NCBI RefSeq assembly: GCF_024055715.1
Contig: NZ_JAMXMV010000003.1
Coordinates: 186,001 to 250,000 of the forward strand
Reading direction: 5' to 3'
DNA length: 64,000 nt
Source: Actinoallomurus soli
Lineage (GTDB): Bacteria; Actinomycetota; Actinomycetes; Streptosporangiales; Streptosporangiaceae
Position 1 is the first letter of the stretch. The number at the start of each line of letters is the position of its first letter. A model generated the notes under the pieces. That model was not told the DNA's origin, did not search any database, and saw only the letters and a list, made by a program, of their open reading frames with translations. Of the stretch, positions 41,140 to 49,323 are shown one piece after another. The translations under genes and the position numbers were made by a program.

Positions 41140-44100
41140 TCATCCCGCGTCGGGGCGGTTCACCGGCTCCGGCTCCTGGTTCCCCGGGGACGCCAGGGGG
41201 TCGCCGGTCCCGGGTGCCGGTGGGTTCTCGATGCCCGCGGGGCGGCGGATCAGCCCGGGGTGGCGGCGGCCGAGTTCGGCGGCGTCGTCCTCGGTGAGCC
41301 GGATGTGCAGGGCGTCCGAGACGTCGACGAGCAGGTCCGGGGCACCGTCCCGGTGGAATACCAGGACGACGTCCGCGGAGTACATGACGTTCTGGTCGGT
41401 GACCTCGATGTTGCGCTCACGGATGTGCGAACCGTCCGCCTCCCGCGCGACGCCCGACCCCGTGCCCCGGCCGTGCGAGACCATCACGCCATGGCCTCCG
41501 GGTGAGCCGGCCGACCCGGCCCCCCGCAGGCTCGAGTCCGTCGCCGTCGACGCGCCGTCCCGCTGGTTGGTCGCGGTCTGGGTGTACTCCCGCCGCTTGA
41601 GCAGCGCCTGGGCGTCCTCCTTCAGCGCGACGACGTTCATGCCCACGGTGACGTGCTCCCCCGGCCGCAGGCCGGCCACCTCGTACGTGTGGTCGAGCAG
41701 CGAGGTGATCTTCGACATCAGCGTCGCCGGGTCGGTCTGCCGCCACAGGGTCATGCCCTGCGGCCGGCTCAACTCGAACCCGGTGGGCCGTTCGGTCTGT
41801 GCGGGGATCGGGCCGCGGCGTTCCGGCGGCAGCGCGGCGATCGGCGCGTAGTGGTGCACGACCTCGGCGCCCGGGAAGGAGATGCGGCCCACCATGTCGC
41901 CGAGAGCACGATTGGCCGCAGTGGGCGGCGTGTGGTCCGCCCACCGCGCGAACCGCCCGGCGACCGGCTCCCACCCCGGGGCGTGGGCGCCCTCGCCGGC
42001 GACCGTGGTGAGGTGGTGCGGAACCACCAGCCGGACGCTGCCCCGGGCCGTGGCGGTCTCCGTCTCCGCCGAGAGGTGACGGTCGAAGTACCGCGCGGCG
42101 GCCTCGTTGCCGGTCAGCCGCGCCAGCGCGTCCGCACCGCGGCGGATGGCGCTGATGCCCTGTTCGAGGCCGTACGGCGGCTCCTTCGACTCGACGACCT
42201 CGATCTCGAACCGGAGACCGTGCGTGAACTCCTGCGAACCCTCCCGCGTCTGCCGCCGGTCGATGTCCTTCCTGCCGACTCCGTCGCTGTGCCCGGTCTC
42301 GGACCGGTGGATCCGCCCGCCGCCGAACTGACCTCCGCCGGTGCCGCCCTTCCCGTGACCGTGCCCGCCGCCGATGCCCTCCGCGACACCCCGTACGAGC
42401 CCCTTCCAGCCGCGTCCGAAGCCGCGCTCCCGGCCCGCCTCGGATCCGCTGAGCCCCTGATTGCGGGCCATGTGACTGACGTCCGGGCGTTCGGCCGTGT
42501 GCGTCCCGCCTTCCAGCACCGCGCGGACGCGGACGCCGACGTGCCGGGTGAAGCCGTAGGCCGACTCGACCGGATACCACTGGACGACGCCCCTGCGCAG
42601 GGACGGCATGTTCGCCGCCAGGGCCTGCTCGCCGAACGCCGTCCGGAGCAGTTCCCTCGCCACGTCGTCACCCTCGGGCAGGAGCCCCCGGGTCTCCAGC
42701 ACGTCCTCGACCGTCGGCAGCACGTCCCGGCCGTCGAAGCGCTCGACGTGCGCGGAGGTGATGGCGAGGTCGGGCCGGTACGTCCGCGGCTCACTCACCG
42801 GCTGCGGGGTGACGGGTTGCGGGGTCTCGAGCTGCGGGGTCTCGAGCTGCGGGGTCTCGGGTTGCGGGGTCTCGGGCTGCGGGGTCTCGGGCTGCGGGGT
42901 CTCGGGCTGCGGGGTGCCGGTGGCCGGCTCACCCTCGGTCTCATGGACGTGGACGTCCGGCGGTGCGGCCAGGTGATGATCGCGGGCGATCCGGTCCGGC
43001 ATCATGAAGTCCGCGCCACCGTGCACACGCAGGTGAGTGGTCGGCGCGGGCCGCCCGGCCGGCGCGTCCGGCGTGACCGACAGGTACAGGTCCGAGCCGC
43101 CGAAGGAGTGGGTCAGCCCGGCGCTGCTGTAGGTGCCCCGGATGACGTCGCTCGCGCCGGTGTACTCGCTCGCGCCCGTCCGGCGGTCCACCTCCGCCAT
43201 CCCGCCGGCCTCGCCGACGCCCTTGTACTCCGTTCCGGCCGTCTTGATCTTGCTGCGGAACCCCGCCTTCAACTCGCCTTCGGCCCGGATGTCCGTGCTC
43301 GTCCCGGCCCTCATCCGGGTGTTGGCGGCCCGGTAGTGCTCGATCTCGATGCCGGTTCGGGCGACGGCGTGCTCCGGCCGGCCGAAACTCGCCCGGAGGG
43401 TCACGGCCCGTGTCGTGCCGTCCGGCTGGGTCAGGTGGACGCGCCACCCGTCCCGGGACGTCAGCTCGGCGAGGTGCGCCTCCAGCGACGACGGCCGGGT
43501 GGCGTCCAGGATCTCCGTGGGAATCCCCAGGAGATCGGTCGGCGCCGGCCGGCCGTTCGCCTCCGCCTCGATCCGCGCGACCTCGAACGGCAGATCGTGC
43601 GCCGCCGCGAAGCCGGGGAAGACGCCGGTGGTCTGGCCGGCGAAGTCGATCCGGTCCTCGGGGAGGGCGTCCACCCGGTGGACCCGGCCGGCCTTGGCGA
43701 TCTCCTGCGGTGTCGCCCTGGCCGCCGGGGCGTGCTCCCGCGGCACCACGGCTTGGGCGGAGACGTCGTCTCCGTGGATCGTCCACGACCGGTCGGCGAG
43801 CCGCTTCCCGCCGTCGTACACCCGCAGTCCGACCTCGTGCCGCAGCTCCTTGGTGATCTGCGTGACGGGCCCGTCGGTCTCGGTCCGGCGGTACTCCGTG
43901 GTGCCGCCCATGAAGCTCACGGTCTTCGACCGGCTGCGGCCGCCGTGCAGAGAGACCTTCGGAGCGTCGACCCCGAACCTCCCCACCTGGAAGCGGACGT
44001 TGCCGGCGACCTCCACACCGCCGCCCGACGACCTGTTCTGCCCGGCGGACGTTCCCGACCCCGCGACCTTCCGGTCGTTCACCGTCATGTCGAACTCTTC

Positions 44101-47100
44101 GACGGACCGTCGTCCGCCCAGTTCGGCCCGGTGCGAGATCTCGATCCGGTGCCGGCCGATCGTGATGTCGTGGGACTGACCGTGCAGCAGGTCGGCGAGC
44201 GAGACGCCCTCCATGGCCGAGCGGCCGAATCGCGCCTCGAGGTCCCGCGCGAGCTGCCGCCGTACCGGCTCCGACAGGCTCGGCAGCGCCGTGTCGATCG
44301 CCTCGCGGAGTTCGGTGACGACCCGCTCGGATCCCGGCAGACCGGTCAGCTTGCCCAGTCCGGCCCCGCGCCCCGCCGCGAGATGCACCGGCTCCGCGGG
44401 GTGCGGCTCGTGCGGCGCCACCGGCGGCGAATGCTCCGGACCAACCGGCACGACAGGAGAGGAACCCGGCTCGGGGTGGTGCCCGGCGGGGCCTGAATCG
44501 GCGTTGTGCTCGGCGAGGGCCGGCTCGGGGACGGGCGCGGCGGAGCCCTGCTCGGGAGCACGCCCGCCGGAGTCCGGGTCGGGGCTGTGGACCGCGGGGT
44601 TCGGGTCGGGGGTGTGACCGCCGGGGCCCGGCTCTCCGGCGGGAGCGGCCGAAGCCGGACGGGCGAGACCCTCCGTCCTGACGTCTCCGAGGAGGTCCCG
44701 CTCGAACTGTGGAGCTTCGGACGCGCGTACGGCCAGCTCCATGGGGATGTCGACGGGGAAGTCGCCGAAGCGGGTCTGGACCTCCAACCGCACGATCGCG
44801 TGGTAGCGGGCGATCTCGGCCTTCCGCACCAGGGTGATCTTCGGCAGGGTCGTGTGCGAGTACGAGAGGACGTGGTTCTTGCCGCCCTGGTAGTTGCCGC
44901 CGATCCGCGCGAAGAATTTCGCCGCCGGGTTGTCGACGCCGAGCTTCATCCCGAACATGACGTTCCACTTGTGGCCGAACTGCCGAGAGTCGTTCGTCGT
45001 GGTCAGCAGGCCCTGGTCGTCGCGTAGGACGGCCTCGCGGATCGGTGTGTCGCTGTCGGGCAGGTGCTCGAGGCGAAGGACGCGCGACGTGATGGTGGCG
45101 TCCGGGGTGACCAGTTCGCCGTTGAGCAGGTCACGGCTGCGGTTCAGCAGGATCTGCTGACCGATGTGGCCGGTGAGATTGCGGTTGACGACCTCCGCGA
45201 CCTGCTTGGGCGACATGCCCGCCTGCAACGCGCGGCGTTGGAACTCCGTCACCAGCCGGTCGGGCTGGACGGCGTTCACGCGGACCTCGTGCTTGCGGAC
45301 CCCGGGCGCCCGGTCCGACGTCACCAGGTGGCGGGGCGTCGGCGGCCGGTCCCCACCGGCGCCGGTGGCTCCCTCACGGTGGAACTGCTCGGGGAAGGGA
45401 ACGGTCAGGGAGAGGCCGTCGACGACGGCGCCGATCCCCGCCTCGCTCCCGTTCACGTGGACTTCGTAATTCACGGTGGACGTGAAGAAGTCGTGCTTGA
45501 ACGCCACCGCCTTGTGACCGGCCATGACCTCGGCCGTGGAGGTGTGCGACCGGCCCGAGACCTTGCTCACGCCCGGCCCCGGCAGGCTCACGCGCTCCAG
45601 CCCATCGGAGTTGTCGAGGAACTCGACGACTCCGCCGGAGTTGCCGCGCTGCCCGCGTACGGTCTCCCTGCTCCCCGCGCCGGTGCCGCCGAAGGACACC
45701 GCGTACTGCCGTGCCCCTGCGGGTGTCTCGACGTGCGTGAACGTGTCGAGCTTCGGCTTGAGCCACACGACATGCCCGCGCGACTCGAACGCGATGCCGT
45801 TCTGCAGCAGGTCGGTCCACCGGTCGACGTCGGGGTCGCTCAGATGGTCGCGGACCCGTGTCTCGATGTCGGCGCGAACCCGTGGCGGGAGGTAGTCGGG
45901 AAGGGTCTGGGCCCACCGCCGCGCGACCTCTCGGGGGTCGGCGGGCAGGCTGACGCCCTGGACCGCGGTCGCGTCTCCGAGCGCGCCGTAGTCGGTGTAC
46001 CGAGGCGGACGGATCTCGGGCCGCGGCTCCACGGCCGGCCCGTCGCCACCCGTCTCCGTCGGAGGTGCGGGCGGCTCAGGCGTCGCCGCGGGTGCGGCGG
46101 CGGGGTCTCCGGCCGGATCCTGACGGTTCGCGGGGACGCCCGTCTCGTCCGGGTGCTCCGTACGGTCCGGCGGCGTCTCCGGTGCGGGCTGGTGCGCTTC
46201 CTCGGGAGAGAAGTTCAGCAGCCGCTGGATCCGGGACACTCCGCGCCGGTCGGAGCCGGACGACGGCCCGGCCGGCGCGCCGCGCGATGCTCCGGACGGC
46301 GGGATGGGTCGACCGCCTCCGCCCTCGGTGCCGGGTTCGACGGCCGGGCGGGCCTCTGCCGCCGTCCTCTCGGCCGGCTCTGTGAGTGCTTTCGTCGTCG
46401 TTCCGGTCGGTGGCGCGACGGCAGGTCCCCGAGGTGCTTCACCGGCCGACGTGTCGTCCGTCCCCGGCCGAGGCACCGGCGCGGTGGCCGACGGGCCGGG
46501 GGCAGGCGACGAAGACGTGGCCGACGGGCCGGGCGAAAGGACCGGGGCCGGGGCGGAGGGGCTCGGAGGAAGGACCGGCGACGTGGCCGACGGGCCGGGC
46601 GGAACGACCGGGACCGGGGCGGAGGGGCCGGGCGGAACGACCGGAGCCGGGGCGGAGGGGCCGGCCGGGAGCCTGGCGATCTCGCCGGCGGGGCCGGGAA
46701 CCTCTCCGGTGCCGACGCCCCCGTTCCCCGGCGTGACGAAGAGGACGGGTCCCGCGCCCGGCGCGGGCGCAGAGGGGACGATCGGCTCCACGGGATGTCC
46801 GCCGCCGGTCACGGGGGCCGGAAGGCCGGGCTCGGTGACACGGGCCGGCAGACCGGCGCCGGCCTCTCGGCCGCCCATGCCGGCGAGATCGACGTGGCCC
46901 GTGGCGCCGGCCGGCGCGACCGTACCCGCGTCACGGACGACGACCTCTCCCCTGGTCCGCCCGTCCCCGTAGGACGTTCCACCGTCGTGGGCCGAGCCAT
47001 CGCCGTACGACGGATCACCGTCGTAGGACGGGCCACCCCCGTGGGACGTGCCGCCGCCGGTGCGGTCCGCGCCGACCGTCTGACCACCGCTGTAGGCCCC

Positions 47101-48657
47101 GCCCCCGTCGTAGGACGGGCCGCTCCCGGCCTGGGTCGCGCCCGCGCCGCCGGGGTGGCCGGTGGGCCCGCCGCCGTCGCCGGTCGTACCGGACACCGGC
47201 ACGCCGTCGCGCGCGACGACCTCGCAACCGATGCCGTTCTTGTAGAAGGCGTGATGCTCTCGGGAGTCGGGGATCGTCGGGCCCTGTGGCCCGGCGCCGG
47301 AGTCCCCGGGCCCGAAGTCCCCGGGGGCTCCGGCGGGATGGCCGGGCGATGAGAACCTGTCGGCGAAGTGCCTTCCCGCGTCTCCGGCAGCGCCGATGCC
47401 GGCCATGCCGAAGCCGAATCCGGCGGCCTGGGCGAGATCCACGTGGCCGTTCTCGAACGCGAACTGCGCCACGACGTTGCCCATCGTTCCCGTCGTGCCG
47501 GCGAACAGGATGCGGGACGCGGCGCCCTTGACCCCCGCGGCGCTCATCAGGTCGGCCATGGCGCGGGTGAGCTCGTTGCTGCGCGCGGCGACCGCCGTGC
47601 CGGCCAGGCCCATCACGCCGGCGGCGGTGCCCCCTTCCCCCAGCGCCTTGAGGAACTCGCCGGTGTGGAAGCCGTCCTGCACTCCCTCGTCGATCCGGGC
47701 CTTCTGGCCGATGAGGTCGAGGCCGCCGGCGTACCACATGCCCTGGAGCACGAGCTTGGCGACGGTCCGCAGGAACGCCGCCAGGAGAGAGCCCTGAGCC
47801 TCGGTGATCGCGGTCGCGGTTCCGATCGAAGCCCCGTCGGTGAGCCACGAGATGGCCCCGGCGATCGCCCACGTCGCCGCGAGGAATTCCAGCGACCGAT
47901 CGAACTGCACGCGCGCGGCCTTCTTCTGCCGGATCAGGAAGTCGACCGCGTCGCCCAGCCGCTTGCAGGCGGCCGCGAGCCAGAGCAGGCCGCCTCGCTC
48001 GCCGTCGCCCTGCAGCGCCGCCGCGAACGAGGCGAACTTCTCGGCCGCCTGCCCGCCGTTGTTGGCGCTGACGTTGCGGGCGTGGCCGCCGACCTCGTCG
48101 GCCACCGCCTCCACCGATCGCGCCGCCTCGTACAACGCGTCCCGCATCGCCGCCAGGGAGATGACGTTGCCGTCCGGCCACTGGCACCCTGCGACGAGCG
48201 TCTGCAGGATGCGCAGGATGTGCTCGCGACCGTGCGGCGGCGGATCGGACTCCACGAGGCCACCGGCCACCGGCGGCAGCCGGTACGGCCGCTTCGCCGC
48301 GATCGCCCCCTCGTCGGCGCCCTCCGGCAGCTCCGAGCCGAGGGTGGCGGCCTCTTCGGCGAGCCGATACCGGTGGCCCGCCAGGATCAGCGTGCCGCCG
48401 GTGGCCCGGAGGAGGTTCACCATGTCCGCGAGCTCCACCAGCAGCGCGTCGCGCGACGCGCGGAAACCCGCCGTCTTGTCGTCCCCGTTGAAGAAATCGC
48501 GTCCGATGTCGTCGTCGCCCCAGCAGTCTCCCAGCGCGCCGAGCGCACCGCACAGGACGTCGACGGCCTGCGCGAGGGAGTCCGCCGCCGCGCCGACGCC
48601 GCGGCCCGAGGCGATCCACGTGTGCGGGGTGGCCGTGTAACCCGCGGTCACGCTCAC
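41140..48657 (-). CDS. Giant ESX-linked protein with CpnT-like N-terminal domain
   Basis: 2505 residues. Residues 1-430 resemble the helical WXG100-like N-terminus of CpnT-type type VII effectors (REHILRILQTLVAGCQWPDG near 143; ATWAIAGAISWLTDGASIGT near 258). Residues about 430-860 are Gly/Pro-rich, with PGPSAPAPVVPPG-type repeats near 660-725. The remaining 1600 residues contain large repeated beta-rich modules, each opening with a helical segment (RRWAQTLPDYLPPRVRADIE; ELREAIDTALPSLSEPVRRQ), separated by linkers, one made of PETPQ repeats. No catalytic toxin domain is recognised, and the C-terminus is a short disordered tail. The GTG start overlaps the stop of the upstream YbaB-like gene (GTGA), so they are translationally coupled. 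Probably exported by the ESX system; role unknown. Confidence 0.75.
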   Translation of the reverse strand: MSVTAGYTATPHTWIASGRGVGAAADSLAQAVDVLCGALGALGDCWGDDDIGRDFFNGDDKTAGFRASRDALLVELADMVNLLRATGGTLILAGHRYRLAEEAATLGSELPEGADEGAIAAKRPYRLPPVAGGLVESDPPPHGREHILRILQTLVAGCQWPDGNVISLAAMRDALYEAARSVEAVADEVGGHARNVSANNGGQAAEKFASFAAALQGDGERGGLLWLAAACKRLGDAVDFLIRQKKAARVQFDRSLEFLAATWAIAGAISWLTDGASIGTATAITEAQGSLLAAFLRTVAKLVLQGMWYAGGLDLIGQKARIDEGVQDGFHTGEFLKALGEGGTAAGVMGLAGTAVAARSNELTRAMADLMSAAGVKGAASRILFAGTTGTMGNVVAQFAFENGHVDLAQAAGFGFGMAGIGAAGDAGRHFADRFSSPGHPAGAPGDFGPGDSGAGPQGPTIPDSREHHAFYKNGIGCEVVARDGVPVSGTTGDGGGPTGHPGGAGATQAGSGPSYDGGGAYSGGQTVGADRTGGGTSHGGGPSYDGDPSYGDGSAHDGGTSYGDGRTRGEVVVRDAGTVAPAGATGHVDLAGMGGREAGAGLPARVTEPGLPAPVTGGGHPVEPIVPSAPAPGAGPVLFVTPGNGGVGTGEVPGPAGEIARLPAGPSAPAPVVPPGPSAPVPVVPPGPSATSPVLPPSPSAPAPVLSPGPSATSSSPAPGPSATAPVPRPGTDDTSAGEAPRGPAVAPPTGTTTKALTEPAERTAAEARPAVEPGTEGGGGRPIPPSGASRGAPAGPSSGSDRRGVSRIQRLLNFSPEEAHQPAPETPPDRTEHPDETGVPANRQDPAGDPAAAPAATPEPPAPPTETGGDGPAVEPRPEIRPPRYTDYGALGDATAVQGVSLPADPREVARRWAQTLPDYLPPRVRADIETRVRDHLSDPDVDRWTDLLQNGIAFESRGHVVWLKPKLDTFTHVETPAGARQYAVSFGGTGAGSRETVRGQRGNSGGVVEFLDNSDGLERVSLPGPGVSKVSGRSHTSTAEVMAGHKAVAFKHDFFTSTVNYEVHVNGSEAGIGAVVDGLSLTVPFPEQFHREGATGAGGDRPPTPRHLVTSDRAPGVRKHEVRVNAVQPDRLVTEFQRRALQAGMSPKQVAEVVNRNLTGHIGQQILLNRSRDLLNGELVTPDATITSRVLRLEHLPDSDTPIREAVLRDDQGLLTTTNDSRQFGHKWNVMFGMKLGVDNPAAKFFARIGGNYQGGKNHVLSYSHTTLPKITLVRKAEIARYHAIVRLEVQTRFGDFPVDIPMELAVRASEAPQFERDLLGDVRTEGLARPASAAPAGEPGPGGHTPDPNPAVHSPDPDSGGRAPEQGSAAPVPEPALAEHNADSGPAGHHPEPGSSPVVPVGPEHSPPVAPHEPHPAEPVHLAAGRGAGLGKLTGLPGSERVVTELREAIDTALPSLSEPVRRQLARDLEARFGRSAMEGVSLADLLHGQSHDITIGRHRIEISHRAELGGRRSVEEFDMTVNDRKVAGSGTSAGQNRSSGGGVEVAGNVRFQVGRFGVDAPKVSLHGGRSRSKTVSFMGGTTEYRRTETDGPVTQITKELRHEVGLRVYDGGKRLADRSWTIHGDDVSAQAVVPREHAPAARATPQEIAKAGRVHRVDALPEDRIDFAGQTTGVFPGFAAAHDLPFEVARIEAEANGRPAPTDLLGIPTEILDATRPSSLEAHLAELTSRDGWRVHLTQPDGTTRAVTLRASFGRPEHAVARTGIEIEHYRAANTRMRAGTSTDIRAEGELKAGFRSKIKTAGTEYKGVGEAGGMAEVDRRTGASEYTGASDVIRGTYSSAGLTHSFGGSDLYLSVTPDAPAGRPAPTTHLRVHGGADFMMPDRIARDHHLAAPPDVHVHETEGEPATGTPQPETPQPETPQPETPQPETPQLETPQLETPQPVTPQPVSEPRTYRPDLAITSAHVERFDGRDVLPTVEDVLETRGLLPEGDDVARELLRTAFGEQALAANMPSLRRGVVQWYPVESAYGFTRHVGVRVRAVLEGGTHTAERPDVSHMARNQGLSGSEAGRERGFGRGWKGLVRGVAEGIGGGHGHGKGGTGGGQFGGGRIHRSETGHSDGVGRKDIDRRQTREGSQEFTHGLRFEIEVVESKEPPYGLEQGISAIRRGADALARLTGNEAAARYFDRHLSAETETATARGSVRLVVPHHLTTVAGEGAHAPGWEPVAGRFARWADHTPPTAANRALGDMVGRISFPGAEVVHHYAPIAALPPERRGPIPAQTERPTGFELSRPQGMTLWRQTDPATLMSKITSLLDHTYEVAGLRPGEHVTVGMNVVALKEDAQALLKRREYTQTATNQRDGASTATDSSLRGAGSAGSPGGHGVMVSHGRGTGSGVAREADGSHIRERNIEVTDQNVMYSADVVLVFHRDGAPDLLVDVSDALHIRLTEDDAAELGRRHPGLIRRPAGIENPPAPGTGDPLASPGNQEPEPVNRPDAG
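42811..42920. repeat. 15-bp tandem repeat inside the giant gene
   Basis: About seven units of TGCGGGGTCTCGRGC-type sequence on the plus strand encode (PxTPQ)n in the minus-strand giant protein near residues 1912-1950 (PETPQPETPQPETPQ, then PQLETPQ and PQPVTPQ). It acts as a linker between beta-rich modules and is likely to vary in copy number. Confidence 0.75.
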
Positions 48658-49034
48658 TCCTGGGTGAGGTCGGGGGGCCGCGGAGCGTCCGGCATGAACG
48701 CCATCAGGTCGTCCTCGCCGTCGCGGAGCCGGGCGGCCAGTTCCTCCGGCAGGAACGCCGCGGTCATCTCCCTCGCCCGGCCGGTCGCCTCCTGCGTCGC
48801 CTCGGCGACCAGGGTCATGACCGTACGGCCCAGCTGCTGGGCGTTCATCCGCTGCAGCGCCCGTGCGTCGAACCGGATGTCGCGTAGTTCGCCGTGCGCG
48901 CCGACCTCGACCGCGACGCCGCCGTCGCGGGTCCGCGCGGTCGCGGTCAGGTCACGGATGTCGTGCTGCAACCGCTGCAGTTCTTTCAAGCGTTCCCGAT
49001 AGTCCGCGATGACGTCCTGGTCGAACGCCGCCAT
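48654..49034 (-). CDS. YbaB/EbfC-like protein of the ESX locus
   Basis: A 126-residue helical-beta-helical protein: N-terminal helix (DYRERLKELQRLQHDIRDLT), a strand region RTRDGGVAVEVGAHGELRDI then RFDARAL, and a C-terminal helical tail. YbaB proteins form dimers and bind DNA in some bacteria, but members within type VII secretion loci are widespread and more likely chaperones or secreted partners. Start ATG 49034. Coupled by overlap to the giant gene, so it may be its dedicated partner. Confidence 0.75.
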   Translation of the reverse strand: MAAFDQDVIADYRERLKELQRLQHDIRDLTATARTRDGGVAVEVGAHGELRDIRFDARALQRMNAQQLGRTVMTLVAEATQEATGRAREMTAAFLPEELAARLRDGEDDLMAFMPDAPRPPDLTQE

Positions 49035-49290
49035 GTCCCCCCGACCTCCCAAACGACCGACCGCCCGCGCCACGAACCGGGGATCACCTCGGCACCGAAC
49101 CTCCAGACACCGATGCTCCTGCCTGAAGGATGCTCTCTCGGTCACGGGTTTCGTCAAACCCGGGCACCGTGCCCGGCCGGCTCGCTTCAAAGGGCGATGA
49201 CCTGCGCGGACACCGCGCACGGCGGCCTCCGTACAAGCGACGTTCCGGTGCGGTGAACGTACCGTTAAGGCAGAATTCAGCCAAATTCGA
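49035..49290. other. Intergenic region upstream of the YbaB/giant operon
   Basis: 256 bases between the terminator at 49291 and the YbaB-like start. No gene is seen. The AT-richer part near 49255-49290 (minus-strand TTCTGCCTTAACGG) is the likely promoter area of the giant operon. The inverted sequence GTTTCGTCAAAC at 49149-49160 is a possible small operator. Confidence 0.3.
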
Positions 49291-49323
49291 CGCTGACCGG
49301 CGGAGCGACCCCGCCGGTCAGCG
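49291..49323 (-). terminator. Hairpin overlapping the end of the FtsK-like gene
   Basis: CGCTGACCGGCGG (49291-49303) pairs perfectly with CCGCCGGTCAGCG (49311-49323), 13-base arms and a 7-base loop. The right arm contains the stop codon (49318-49320). It should end transcription of the mycosin/FtsK-like segment before the YbaB/giant operon. Confidence 0.65.

Noticed and set aside
41653-47352. Very long plus-strand frames opposite the giant gene
   Set aside because: High-GC antisense frames with biased Arg/Gly/Val/Asp composition. The minus-strand frame has coherent domains, third-position GC bias and a coupled upstream gene.
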